From Larkinella sp. C7 (GTDB lineage Bacteria; Bacteroidota; Bacteroidia; Cytophagales; Spirosomataceae): 64,000 bases of DNA. Made by a program: the position numbers and the translations under genes. Positions 27,426-37,600 of this stretch are shown here, in pieces; within the stretch, counting starts at the first letter, position 1; each line of letters starts with the position of its first letter. The stretch covers positions 1 through 64,000 of the forward strand of contig NZ_VBSL01000004.1 of assembly GCF_006149005.1 (NCBI RefSeq), in the 5' to 3' direction. The notes under the pieces were generated by a model. It did no database searches, was not told where the DNA came from, and worked only from the letters and a program-made list of their open reading frames with translations.

Positions 27426-27565
27426 AGGGCCAGGATGCGCGCGATTGTGGTTCCATTTATCAACGGAAAAAGGCAATTAGAAACTAGGAGCAGCACGATC
27501 CGTCGATCAAGTTTGCAATTATTTCGTTACGATCCCGGTGAAAGTATGACAATTTACTAATCGGT

Positions 27566-27607
27566 CAAAAAAAACGGTGCGGATTCCCGTCTGGAAAACC
27601 GCACCGT
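27566..27607 (-). terminator. Intrinsic terminator after moxR
   Basis: Perfect 9-bp stem ACGGTGCGG/CCGCACCGT (27574-27582 with 27599-27607), 16-nt loop, then a run of T on the minus strand. It lies 23 bp after the moxR stop. Confidence 0.85.
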
Positions 27608-27629
27608 AATCAGAACAAAAAAGTAATCC

Positions 27630-28595
27630 TTACAAAAGCCGTTTGATAAGTTGGTCAACCGTGATTCCCTCGGCTTCGGCTTTGAAGTTCCGGACAATGC
27701 GGTGACGGATGATCGGATAGGCAACGGCGCGAACGTCTTCGATGTCCGGCGAATACTTTCCGTTGAGCAGGGCGTTGCATTTGGCCGCCAGAATCAGCGC
27801 CTGCGAAGCCCGTGGCCCTGCTCCCCATTCCAGATAGGTATTCGCATCCGGTGAACCCATTTCGGTGTTCGGGCGGGTTTTATGCACCAGTTTGACAGCG
27901 TATTCCACCACATTATCGACTACCGGAACCCGGCGCACCAGGTGTTGGAAGGCCAGCAGTTCGTTGCCCGACAAGACCTTTTGTACCTGGTATTTCGCGT
28001 CGTTGGTTGTCGATTTCACAATGTCGAGCTCCGATTGGTACGAAGGATAGTCCAGGAAAACATTGAACATAAATCGGTCCAACTGCGCTTCGGGCAGCGG
28101 ATAGGTTCCTTCCTGTTCGATCGGGTTTTGGGTGGCCAGCACGAAGAACGGGCGTTCGAGGGGGTATTTTTGTCCGGCAATGGTCACCGAATATTCCTGC
28201 ATGGCTTCCAGCAGGGCGGACTGCGTTTTGGGCGGAGTCCGGTTGATTTCATCCGCCAGAATGATGTTGGCAAAAACCGGCCCTTTGATGAATTTAAACC
28301 GCCGTTCCTGATCGAGGGTTTCGGAACCCAGAATGTCCGACGGCATCAAATCCGGGGTAAACTGAATCCGGTTGAAACTCAGGTCGAGCGCTCCGGCGAT
28401 GGTCTGGATGAGCAGCGTTTTGGCGAGACCCGGAACGCCTACCAGCAGACAGTGACCCTGGCAAAAAATGGCGGTTAGCAGAAGCCGTACGGTTTCTTCC
28501 TGACCGATGACTACTTTCGAAATCTCACTCTTCAATCGTTTATACGCTTCATTCAGCGCTTCAGCAGCCTCGACGTCAGAATTATATTGTACCAC
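27630..28595 (-). CDS. MoxR-family AAA+ ATPase
   Basis: 321 residues. Walker A GVPGLAKT (53-60), Walker B region ILADEINRTPPKTQ, sensor ATQNPIEQEGTYPLPEAQLDR and a C-terminal lid. MoxR ATPases act as chaperones that insert metals or activate partner VWA-domain proteins. In Bacteroidota they usually precede DUF58 and VWA genes; here no such genes follow because a terminator comes directly after. It is preceded by PpiC-type foldase genes. Confidence 0.92.
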   Translation of the reverse strand: MVQYNSDVEAAEALNEAYKRLKSEISKVVIGQEETVRLLLTAIFCQGHCLLVGVPGLAKTLLIQTIAGALDLSFNRIQFTPDLMPSDILGSETLDQERRFKFIKGPVFANIILADEINRTPPKTQSALLEAMQEYSVTIAGQKYPLERPFFVLATQNPIEQEGTYPLPEAQLDRFMFNVFLDYPSYQSELDIVKSTTNDAKYQVQKVLSGNELLAFQHLVRRVPVVDNVVEYAVKLVHKTRPNTEMGSPDANTYLEWGAGPRASQALILAAKCNALLNGKYSPDIEDVRAVAYPIIRHRIVRNFKAEAEGITVDQLIKRLL

Positions 28596-28604
28596 AGGAT
28601 AGGA

Positions 28605-28683
28605 GTTAAGAGTTGGAAGTTAAAAGTTAAGAGTTGGAAGTTAAGAATTAAGAGCCCGCTTTTAACTCTTAATTCTTAACTCT
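28605..28683. repeat. GTTAAGAG-word hairpin after PpiC foldase gene
   Basis: Tandem GAGTTAAGAGTTGGAAGTT words followed by a perfect 15-bp hairpin (28640-28654 with 28666-28680, GTTAAGAATTAAGAG). The right arm ends 4 bp from the stop codon of the foldase gene (28685). The same word family recurs at 55330-55400. Confidence 0.75.
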
Positions 28684-28684
28684 T

Positions 28685-30058
28685 TTAGGGCCCCTCGGTT
28701 TTTTGGGAACCCAGAATATTGCAGCTTCGGTATTCCGGATCTACATTAATGTAGACATCGCTGACGGCTTTTCGGAACCAGGCATCGATGGCAGTGTTCT
28801 TTTTATTCACCATGACAATGTTGGCGATCTTCTCAAAATCGTCTTTCAAACTGGCCGTGTGCGGGGCTACTTTTCGTTTGTAATACAGCAGCCGTACGGC
28901 ACTTTTTCCATCTTCCAGCCGGTAATCCATCGGTGGGCTGACACTGCCGACTTTCATCGTGTCCAGCGTCATGAACAGGGTGTAATCCATGTTCTGGTCG
29001 TGGGGCATGAGCGTACTGTTCGACTGCTGATCGCGAATCACGCCACCGGCATCAGCCGTCATTTTATCCTCGGAAAAGTCTTTGGCGGCTTTTTCAAATT
29101 TGATACTATCGGCGACGATCAACGTCCGCAGGCTGTCTAAAAACCGGCGGGGTTCGGTCAGATCGAGCCGGTTGTAGTCGGGCCGGAGCAGGATGTGACG
29201 GGCGTGGTATTCGGCCCCGCGCACTTCAATAAGCTGAATCAGGTGCAGACCAAATTCCGACTGGACAATGTCCGACATTTCGTTGGGTTTCAGCTTCATG
29301 GCCGCGCCCTCGAATTCGGCAACCATCGCCCCGCGTTTGGCAAATCCCAGGCTGCCACCTTTCTGGGCGGAACCAACATCCTCGGAAAATTCGGTGGCTA
29401 GTTTGGCAAAATCTTCGCCTTTTTCAACGCGTTCCCGCAGGGCCAGCAACCGTTTTTTCAATTCTTCGGTTTGCTCTTTGGTCACTTTGGCCAGACGCAC
29501 AATGTGTCCGATTTCGACTTCGGCCGGGATGTAGGGCAGACTGTCCTTCGGAATGCCGTTGAAAAACTTGCGGACTTCGTTGGGACTCACCTTCACATCG
29601 TCGGTGATTTTGGTCTGCATCCGTTGCCCCAGCATCTGCTCTTTCACTTCCGTCCGGAGTTCACTTTTCAGCGCTTCGATGCTTTTGCCGTAGGCTTCGA
29701 CGAGGTTTTTTTCCGAACCGAATTGCTGAATCATGTACGACATCCGGCCGTCCATCTGGTTTTCGATCAGCTTATCGTCGACGGTAACGGAGTCAATTTC
29801 GGCTTTGGCCAGAAGAACTTTCTGAACAACCAGGCTTTCCAGAAGCTGGCAATCGGCCGGAGCCTTCTGATTCTGTTGTGCGTAGGACTGACGGGCCTGT
29901 TCCAGATCCGACTTTAGCACGTAGTAATTATCGATTTTCGCAATGATCTTGTTTAAACTGACTCCTTTCCCCTGCGAATAGGAGGGAGACGTTACGGAAA
30001 CCAGTAGCGCCGTCAGAATAAAGGAGGAGAGAAGGATTGATTTCATTAAGAACTTCAT
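28685..30058 (-). CDS. SurA-like periplasmic peptidylprolyl isomerase
   Basis: 457 residues: N-terminal signal (ALLVSVTSPSYSQ), SurA-N-like helical region (AKIDNYYVLKSDLEQARQSY), then two parvulin PpiC domains, the first with VEIGHIVRLAKVTKEQ and FAKLATEFSEDVGSAQKGG, the second with EYHARHILLRPDYN. SurA-type chaperones help outer-membrane proteins fold. It sits directly downstream of a second PpiC lipoprotein, forming a foldase cluster. The start may be at MKSILLSS, four codons later. Confidence 0.92.
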   Translation of the reverse strand: MKFLMKSILLSSFILTALLVSVTSPSYSQGKGVSLNKIIAKIDNYYVLKSDLEQARQSYAQQNQKAPADCQLLESLVVQKVLLAKAEIDSVTVDDKLIENQMDGRMSYMIQQFGSEKNLVEAYGKSIEALKSELRTEVKEQMLGQRMQTKITDDVKVSPNEVRKFFNGIPKDSLPYIPAEVEIGHIVRLAKVTKEQTEELKKRLLALRERVEKGEDFAKLATEFSEDVGSAQKGGSLGFAKRGAMVAEFEGAAMKLKPNEMSDIVQSEFGLHLIQLIEVRGAEYHARHILLRPDYNRLDLTEPRRFLDSLRTLIVADSIKFEKAAKDFSEDKMTADAGGVIRDQQSNSTLMPHDQNMDYTLFMTLDTMKVGSVSPPMDYRLEDGKSAVRLLYYKRKVAPHTASLKDDFEKIANIVMVNKKNTAIDAWFRKAVSDVYINVDPEYRSCNILGSQKTEGP

Positions 30059-30146
30059 TCAGGTTTATTATTCAATATTACGGATTTCGGCAGGATTTAT
30101 TGATATGCCGAAACCGTGAATCTGTTAAATGATGTTAAGAAATAGC

Positions 30147-32480
30147 CTATTTGGCCAGCTTGCGTACCTCTTCTTCGTTCATTTGCACCGGATACTGTTG
30201 CCTGAGCCGGTCGAGCCACTGCTTTTCCAGAACCGCCTGGTAGTCGTTGATCACCGCCCCCCGCGCTTCGTCGAAGGTTTTCAGCCGGGGCGGGTCGATC
30301 TGATCGATCTTGATGAGCGCCACTTTTCCGTCGCGCCGGATGGTGGTCGTTCCCGGTTGCCAGGCCACAGCGTCGAGGAAGGGGTTGGCACCTTTGGCAA
30401 AAATCCCCTCCGTCAGTTTAACGGCACCCGGTTGTTTTGCATTCAGAATCTTCTCCACATCTTTTTTAGACGTCGAAAACAACTGGAAGGTCACGCGCCG
30501 GGCTTTCTCATTTTTACCCGGTCCGCTGGCCGGGCCGGGCCGGAATTTTCCGTAGTCCTTTTCCATGATCCGGACAATCGGAATGCGGTTGGCCGTCAGA
30601 AAATTCACCACCGTCCGAATCCGGCTGGCCGAAACCGTATCCCGCTCCGTGGCATCGGCTGATCCGGAAACCTCCACGAGGTAGTCGGAGTTTTTAATCA
30701 TCAACACCAATAAATCAAACAGCGTTTCCCGCTGCTTGGTGGTCAGCGCACTTTGATTGACGCCGTAGTTCAGCTCTTCGACCGACCGCCGGAGCTGGTA
30801 GGGGCTCTTCGCCAGCATTTCCGACGCCTGTTTGAGTACATCGTCGTTTGGAACTTCCAGAATTGTGGCCGCAGCCCGCTGGTCGTAGCGGTATTTTTCT
30901 TTATGAGCGTCGTAATAAGCCCGTTGGCCGACCGAATCGACCAGTGATTTTTCCCAGACGTTGATTTCCATTACCTGCGAAAGGAGTACGCCGTCGCGGA
31001 TGTCGTTCATCAGCGAGCGGAATTCGGGGTACTTCTTTTCCAGAGCGGCCTCTTCCTGTTCAATCACTTTATCATCGACAAACCGCCGGAACAACCGCTC
31101 CATTTGCACCCGGGCCGAAGAACTCGGGTCCTTGCGGGGCTGCTGACGGCGCACCACGGTTTCCAGAAATTCATTCGCGGTATAGGGTTGTTTGTTGACC
31201 AGCACAATCGGTTTTTTTTCAATGGCAGCGTCCAGCGTTGCCGGCAGTTTCCATTTGCCCGTCAGCAAACTGCTGTCGGCCATAGCGAGGGTTTTGGCCA
31301 GCACGTCGGGCGATTCGGTTACAGAATACGTTTTCCGAAGCCGTTGCACCAGTGCTTGCCGCACCACTTCGGCCCGGGTGTCGGTCACCACTTTCTGCCG
31401 CAAGGCTCCCGCCATCGATTCAAACGATTCCAGGGGTTGCCGTTCAATCAACCGCACAATGTGCCAGCCGTAGTTGGTTTGGAACGGTTTGGAATAACTG
31501 CCGGGTTGCGACAACCCGTAGGCCGCTTCCTCGAACGGTTGCACCATCTGACCAACACCAAAGACGGGTAAAACACCGCCGTTGTTGCGGGATTCGCGGT
31601 CGTCGGAAAATTCTTTCACCAGCATGTCGAACGGTTCGCCTTTTTCCAACCGGTTGTAGGCTTCTTCGATGCGGTTTTTGGCGGCTCGTTGTCCCTCGTC
31701 ACCGCCACCGGATGTGGTTGCGCTGGGGCTGATCCGGACCAGGATGTGCGCGACGTGAATCTTGCCCCGGTTGGCCCGCTTGTCCAGTACTTTCACCAGG
31801 TGATAGCCCGACCGCGACCGCACCGGTGCCGAAACGCTGCCAACGGGGGTGGCATAAACCGCAAGTTCGAGGGGATAAACGACCTGAAAAGCCGTCAGGT
31901 AACCCAGGTTGCCGCCATTCATCGCGGCCGTGGGATCTTTGGAGTATTGCCGGGCCGCCGTTGAAAAATCGGTGCCAGCCAGTAGCTGTTTCCGAACATC
32001 GAGGGCCTGATTATAGGCGGCCAGCGTGTCGGCCGGGGCCGCATCCTCGGCTACGGCAAACAGGATGTGCGAAACGTTGACTTCTTCCTTTAAATGCTGG
32101 TAGGCTTCCGCAGTCAGGTGTTCAATGACTTCTTTGTCATTGAGATACGATTGCGCCAGTTGCTTCCGGTAGGTGGAAATTTCTTCCCGGAAACCTTCCG
32201 TGGTGTCGCGCCCTTCCTGCTCGGCGGCCATCACTTTCAGCTTCAGGTTGGTAAATAGATCGATGTATTCGCGCAAATCCGTCCGGCGGGCCGAATCGCC
32301 ATTGATTTGATTTTTAGTAAACGACTGAAAAAACTCGTCGGTGGTGAATGACTTGTTGCCCAGTTTCAGAATAACCGGTTCGGGTGCTTTGGTAACGACG
32401 GGTGCCGAGGATTTGCAACCTGCCAGCAGACAGAGCAACACGATACCGGGCACTTTTTGTGAAATACGGTTTGAAGTCAA
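30147..32480 (-). CDS. PpiC-type peptidylprolyl isomerase lipoprotein
   Basis: 777 residues. Lipoprotein signal GIVLLCLLAGC, then two parvulin domains (EEVNVSHILFAVAEDA; KIHVAHILVRISPSA with FDMLVKEFSDDRESRNNGG) and a large C-terminal region of unclear fold. Anchored in the periplasm, it should act in folding of outer-membrane or secreted proteins with the SurA-like protein downstream (89-bp spacing). Two-PpiC proteins of this length are common in Cytophagales. Confidence 0.9.
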   Translation of the reverse strand: MTSNRISQKVPGIVLLCLLAGCKSSAPVVTKAPEPVILKLGNKSFTTDEFFQSFTKNQINGDSARRTDLREYIDLFTNLKLKVMAAEQEGRDTTEGFREEISTYRKQLAQSYLNDKEVIEHLTAEAYQHLKEEVNVSHILFAVAEDAAPADTLAAYNQALDVRKQLLAGTDFSTAARQYSKDPTAAMNGGNLGYLTAFQVVYPLELAVYATPVGSVSAPVRSRSGYHLVKVLDKRANRGKIHVAHILVRISPSATTSGGGDEGQRAAKNRIEEAYNRLEKGEPFDMLVKEFSDDRESRNNGGVLPVFGVGQMVQPFEEAAYGLSQPGSYSKPFQTNYGWHIVRLIERQPLESFESMAGALRQKVVTDTRAEVVRQALVQRLRKTYSVTESPDVLAKTLAMADSSLLTGKWKLPATLDAAIEKKPIVLVNKQPYTANEFLETVVRRQQPRKDPSSSARVQMERLFRRFVDDKVIEQEEAALEKKYPEFRSLMNDIRDGVLLSQVMEINVWEKSLVDSVGQRAYYDAHKEKYRYDQRAAATILEVPNDDVLKQASEMLAKSPYQLRRSVEELNYGVNQSALTTKQRETLFDLLVLMIKNSDYLVEVSGSADATERDTVSASRIRTVVNFLTANRIPIVRIMEKDYGKFRPGPASGPGKNEKARRVTFQLFSTSKKDVEKILNAKQPGAVKLTEGIFAKGANPFLDAVAWQPGTTTIRRDGKVALIKIDQIDPPRLKTFDEARGAVINDYQAVLEKQWLDRLRQQYPVQMNEEEVRKLAK

Positions 32481-32514
32481 AACAGGTATGAATTAGAATC
32501 AGTTATCTACTTTT

Positions 32515-33195
32515 TTAACGACTGGAAGCGGGCTTTATTTTTATTCTTTTGAGTCGAATGTCATAGTCGACCTGGTATTCAAACGAATCGCGCAGGTGTC
32601 GTCCCGAAAACCGGGCCGGTACGTGCATCGCCGTCTCCTTCTTTTGGCGGTCGTTGCTGCTGTCTCGCAACTCGACGCTGCTTTGCCCCAGAATGTCGTC
32701 TTTATCCAGCCGGTCGGTCAACTGAACGCCCATTCCGGCGGCTGCCAGGGCGGTGGTAACGTATTTCAGGGGTGTCAACAGTTCGGCGCCAATCTCGAAA
32801 AAGCCGACCGGCACCTGAATCCAGCCGTTGATGTCGCGAACGCGTTTGATCCATTGCTGGGCCTGGCTGTAGTCATCGACTTCGATCAGCAAAAGGGATG
32901 CAACAACCTTGCCGCCTTTCGGCATGGACACTTGCACAGGAGCCTGATTTTCAAAGGATAAAACCGCTCCTTTCTGAACCTTTTCTACACCCCAGGCGCT
33001 GGAAGCAACCCCCACCAGGCGGTTTTTACTGTCAAATGCCGTGAGCGACCACGTCATCATCAGTTCGTCTTTCCGGGTCAGCGTCTCTTCCAGATTGACC
33101 GCTTTAAGCTGACTCAGTTTCATTTCCGCCGTGAGCGGTTTTTGACGGGAGCAGGCGGTAATAAACAGAATACCAAATAAATACAGAAATTTCAT
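32515..33195 (-). CDS. Putative lipoprotein
   Basis: 226 residues from MKFLYLFGILFITAC, a classical lipobox. The mature part has mixed alpha/beta character with MMTWSLTAFDSKNRLVGVAS and a C-terminal SFEYQVDYDIRLKRIK strand. Not recognised. The upstream open frame to 33339 lies in the neighbouring gene and is a shadow. It directly precedes the PpiC lipoprotein by 35 bp, so co-transcription is likely. Confidence 0.65.
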   Translation of the reverse strand: MKFLYLFGILFITACSRQKPLTAEMKLSQLKAVNLEETLTRKDELMMTWSLTAFDSKNRLVGVASSAWGVEKVQKGAVLSFENQAPVQVSMPKGGKVVASLLLIEVDDYSQAQQWIKRVRDINGWIQVPVGFFEIGAELLTPLKYVTTALAAAGMGVQLTDRLDKDDILGQSSVELRDSSNDRQKKETAMHVPARFSGRHLRDSFEYQVDYDIRLKRIKIKPASSR

Positions 33196-33205
33196 ACGAG
33201 GTTGA

Positions 33206-33544
33206 TCAGGCAATTTCTTCAATAACCGAAGTGCCTTCCGAGCCGTCGCCGTTGGTCCATCGCCAGCGTTCGTGCAGCCGGATGCGACCGTCGGGCAGCA
33301 CTTCGGGGGTAGAACGACAGACTCCAGTCCGGAAGTCACCGTCCGTATTCAAATGCTGATACACCATGTCTAGTTCCCCGTCGGTCAGCACTTTCGCGAC
33401 GAGAAACCCTTTGACTACCGAACCGCCCCGGTATTCAGCCCAGACTACCCCGCCCTCCTGGTGATACCAGAACGTCGTCGCGGCACTCACTTCCCCGTTG
33501 TCGGTATTGGCAACCGAGCCAAAGATCTTCTTGTCGTACTGCAT
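33206..33544 (-). CDS. Small conserved protein, often labelled N-acetylglutamate synthase
   Basis: 112 residues with a repeated beta pattern: GEVSAATTFWYHQEGGVVWA, YRGGSVVKGFLVAK, and RIRLHERWRWTNGDGSEGTS. Short proteins of this type in Bacteroidota are often annotated as N-acetylglutamate synthase without support; I would keep the function open. It overlaps the stop of agmatine deiminase by 1 bp and is probably translationally coupled to it. Confidence 0.65.
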   Translation of the reverse strand: MQYDKKIFGSVANTDNGEVSAATTFWYHQEGGVVWAEYRGGSVVKGFLVAKVLTDGELDMVYQHLNTDGDFRTGVCRSTPEVLPDGRIRLHERWRWTNGDGSEGTSVIEEIA

Positions 33545-34623
33545 CAGTCAATGGTTGGTTCCTGCTGGCTTAGACAATGAAAAGTGCCTAACCCCCAGAC
33601 GATTTCGGTCGCGTCGATGCCCACTACTTTCCGGGTTGGAAAACAGGAGGTAAGAATATCGAGGGCCGTCTGGTCTTTCTCGCACCGGAAGGTGGGAACA
33701 ATCACCGAGCCGTTGGAAATGTAAAAATTGGCATAAGAAGCCGGCAAGCGATTACCTTCGCTCATGACCGGGTCGGGCATGGGCAACTCAACGATGTTCA
33801 GTTGCTTGCCGTTGAGCAGGCGCATGGCTTTCACCTCCTGGTGAATTTCCTGCAGGAACGGGTAATTCTCATCGTTGGGGTTGTTTTCGGTTGCCACCAC
33901 CACGGTGTCTTCGTTGACAAACCGGACGGTATCGTCGATGTGTCCGTCCGTATCGTCGCCGACAATGCCTTCTTCCACCCACAGCACTTGCTGGACCCCG
34001 TAATAATCGCACAGATACTGTTCGATTTGGGCCTGGGTCAGGTGCGAATTCCGGTTTTGATTCAGCAGACACGCCCGGCTGGTCAGAACCGTGCCTTTGC
34101 CATTGAACTCGACCGCGCCCCCTTCCATGACAATGCCCGGATTGACATAGGGCAATTGCCGGTAGTGCGCAATTTCGACCGGAATGAGCCCGTCCCGTTC
34201 GTACGGCGGATACTTTCCGCCCCAGGCATTGTATTCCCAGTTGACGATCATTTTTTCCTTCGAAGCGGGATTGATCAGGAAGGCCGGGCCGTGGTCGCGG
34301 CACCAGGAATCGTTGGTCGGGTGGGGCAGGAGCGTCACTTTTTCCAGATCGATCCCCGCCATTAACAGCCGCATTTTAGCGGTTTGAATGACGGTTTCGT
34401 TGTGGGCGTTGATGCAGACCTGCTCACTTTCGCTGATGGCCCGGATAAACTCCAGGTAAGCCGGAAACATCAATTCCTGCCGCTCGCTCGACCACGACGC
34501 TTCGGTATGCGGCCAACTGAGCCAGGTTGCGACGTGGGGATGCCATTCGGCCGGGAAGAAAAAACCGTTCTGAGCCGGAATGAAATGGGGATTTGACGAA
34601 TGATGTTCGGATTGTATATTCAT
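33544..34623 (-). CDS. aguA: Agmatine deiminase
   Basis: 359 residues. Hydrolyses agmatine to N-carbamoylputrescine and ammonia. Family signs: FPAEWHPHVATWLSWPHTEA at the start, SWCRDHGPAFLI, VEGGAVEFNGKGTVLTS, GDDTDGHIDDTVRF, and the nucleophile Cys350 in LGTFHCLSQQEP. Start at 34623 (MNIQSEHH); eight upstream codons are not typical. N-carbamoylputrescine amidase is encoded at 43.4 kb, completing the route to putrescine. Divergent from the LRR gene with only 36 bp between starts. Confidence 0.9.
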   Translation of the reverse strand: MNIQSEHHSSNPHFIPAQNGFFFPAEWHPHVATWLSWPHTEASWSSERQELMFPAYLEFIRAISESEQVCINAHNETVIQTAKMRLLMAGIDLEKVTLLPHPTNDSWCRDHGPAFLINPASKEKMIVNWEYNAWGGKYPPYERDGLIPVEIAHYRQLPYVNPGIVMEGGAVEFNGKGTVLTSRACLLNQNRNSHLTQAQIEQYLCDYYGVQQVLWVEEGIVGDDTDGHIDDTVRFVNEDTVVVATENNPNDENYPFLQEIHQEVKAMRLLNGKQLNIVELPMPDPVMSEGNRLPASYANFYISNGSVIVPTFRCEKDQTALDILTSCFPTRKVVGIDATEIVWGLGTFHCLSQQEPTID

Positions 34624-34659
34624 GCAACTTTTGCTTTCACACCACAAAAATACAAAATT

Positions 34660-37600
34660 ATGTCGGCATGGCGGATACGAATCTTTTTGATGATGGCATT
34701 TTGCGGGGCGGTTTTGGGTGCATCGGCCCAGGACCGATTGCTAACGGAGAGGGAATTGGATACACTCAAAACCTGGTTTCCGGTTTACAAGCCTGCTGGT
34801 GTACCCGGTATGAAAATACCTGACTCATTCAGGTCTACCGGTTTTGAAACGATTGCACAACTGGTGGATAGTATAGCCCGTCGGGAATCCGTTCAGGCCG
34901 TGCGCATTACTTCCGAAGTTTTGCGAATGGGGCATGGTGAACGACTATCCGGACTGAACGACTTGCGGGTTCTGTATCTGGAAGTTGATTCCGCAACGGC
35001 TTTTCGGGGTTTGTGGGAAGCTATTAGCCAACTCAAAAGACTACAGCGACTGACAATTGTTCAGGTTTATTCGCCCGCAGCTGTCCGGGTTTCGACCCTG
35101 ACGCTCCCCGCTTCGTTGCAGCAGCTAACGCAGTTGGAGCGGCTGGAATTACACCTGTGGCGGTCGGATCTGACGCAAACTTTTTCGACGCTGGCTGGAA
35201 TGCCAAAGCTTCGAAAACTCATTTTTTCGGGAAATGGAGATATGACGCCTTTTCCTGTGGAACTGGCCCGTGTCGGGCAGTTGACATCGGTGACCATTCA
35301 AAGTGGGAAAAACCTGGTGCAAATTCCGGAATCGCTGGGTGAATTGAAAAAGCTCAAAGAGTTGAATTTTAATTATCTCCAGTTGGCTCCCGGTGTTGAT
35401 TGGTCCATTCTTTCCAAATTAACCGAGCTGGAAACGTTACGCATGTCGTACACCAATCTGAATGCCTTGCCTGATCTTCGGAATTTGAAAAAACTGAAGT
35501 CTGTTGATGTTCAGGGTAATCCACGGTTAACGATCCCAGAGGGTACTCTGGAAGGGTTATTAACGCTTGAAAATCTAAACCTTTCGAACTGTAAATTAAA
35601 GCAACTTCCTACGGCCCTGTACCAGCTCAGTGGTCTCAAAGAGTTGAACCTGACGAATAATGCCCTGGGCGAGTTGTCGGCGGAACTGGCTAATTTAAAG
35701 CGACTGGAAGTATTGCAGGTTAGTGGGTGTCAATTGCGAAAACTACCGGCATCGTTGGGGGAGTTAACCAGCCTGAGGGTGCTGAATCTGGCTGGTAATC
35801 AGCTCGATACGCTGAGTTTTTCGCTGGGTAAATTAACCGGGATTACCGCTTTGTCCATCTACAACAACCAGTTACGGTTTTTACCCGTATCCATCGGGCG
35901 CTTAACGGCCCTGGACCGTCTGGATTTGTCGAACAACAAACTTATCCAGCTTCCAGAAAGCATCGGTGACTTATCGAACCTTACCGAATTGATCTTGATG
36001 ATCAATCAGTTAACGAGTTTGCCTGCCGGGATTGGAAAATTAAGCAAACTCCAGCAACTGATGGCATCCGAGAATCAATTGCGGCAACTCCCCTCCGAAA
36101 TGGGAAAACTTCATCGACTAAAGAGACTTGTGCTGTCTTCAAACAAACTGACACAACTTCCGGAAACGATAGCTGAACTGGATTCCCTGGAGGGAATTGT
36201 GCTGAATGATAACCGGTTTTCCACTGTGCCTGGTGTGTTGTTCCGGCTTCCTTCTTTACAGGAATTGAATCTACTGAACAATGAACTGACGTCGGTTTCT
36301 TCGGAAGTAGGCAAGTTAACCCAATTGACATACCTGGGATTATCTGATAATCGCTTGTCCGGACTTCCCTCAGAATTGGGGAAATTGACAAAACTTCAAA
36401 TCCTTCTGCTCGCTAATAATCCACTGGAGGTGTTACCGGAGAGTCTTTCGCAGTGTCGGAATCTCATCACGTTTTTAGCCACCAACACAAAATTAAAAGC
36501 ATTACCTCAGGACATCGTTCGCCTAGATAAATTGCAAACTCTTGATCTCTCCGGCAATGAACTGACCATTCTGCCCGCTGCACTGGGTAATCTTTCGAAA
36601 CTGCGATCCCTGCGGTTAGGAAAAACCCGACTGCTGGCCCTGCCGGAATCCATCGGCCGATTGACGCAATTAACATCGTTGCAGGTCGGGGAAATGCAGG
36701 ACATTTCAATCGCCGAAAATACCGGTTTGCGTCAGTTGCCTGACAGCATTGTTTATTGCCAGGAACTTACGGAATTACAACTCATGAACCAGACGAGTCT
36801 GGATGGTGAAGATGCCTTTGTGAAGGCTAGTAAACTCCGTAAGCTACGGAATCTGACCCTATTCCATTCCAATGTGGAGCGGCTTCCGGAAATCGACTGG
36901 AAACGTTTTCCGGTGCAACAACTCTCTCTGATGCAAAACCGCCTGGCCGAACTGCCGGTTGAAATGCTGAATAGTCCTAATTTACAACGAATCGCCTTGT
37001 ATGAAAATTTGTTACCGCAACCCCTGAACACCAATTTTAACAGCAAAGACGCCCTCCGGCTAGCGTTTAGTGAGGCTGGTTTGCTGGCACTGGATAAAAT
37101 AGCCAAACCCAATCGGGGCATTGCCAATTCGTATCTCCAGATGGCTTTCCAGAAGGCCGGTCAGCGCAACTGGACCGAAGCCTTTGCCAATTTTGAGAAG
37201 GCCATCGACTATGCTTCAGACACCATGCGGGTGATGCTGTATGCACAACGGGCCGACATGCATGTTTTTCGGCAAGAATACGCCGAAGCCATCGCCGATT
37301 ACGATCAGAGTATTTCGCTGGCAGACCGGTTGACGAAAAGCGTTTCATCGCAACAGCCGTTTCAGAAGCAGCAATTTGAGCAACCTGCCGTGCTGGCGTT
37401 ACGTGGTCGGGCCAATGCGAAGGCGAGACTGGGGCAGATCGATGCGGCCAGGGCGGATATTGAACAGGCCCTTCAGAGGCTGGCGGTTATCAAAGGCAAA
37501 CCGGAGCTGACGGGAAACTTATTGATCGAGCAGGGGCGGTATTTAACGCTGAAAAATAAACTGACGGAAGCGAATCAGAGTTACCGGAAAGCCTTGGAGG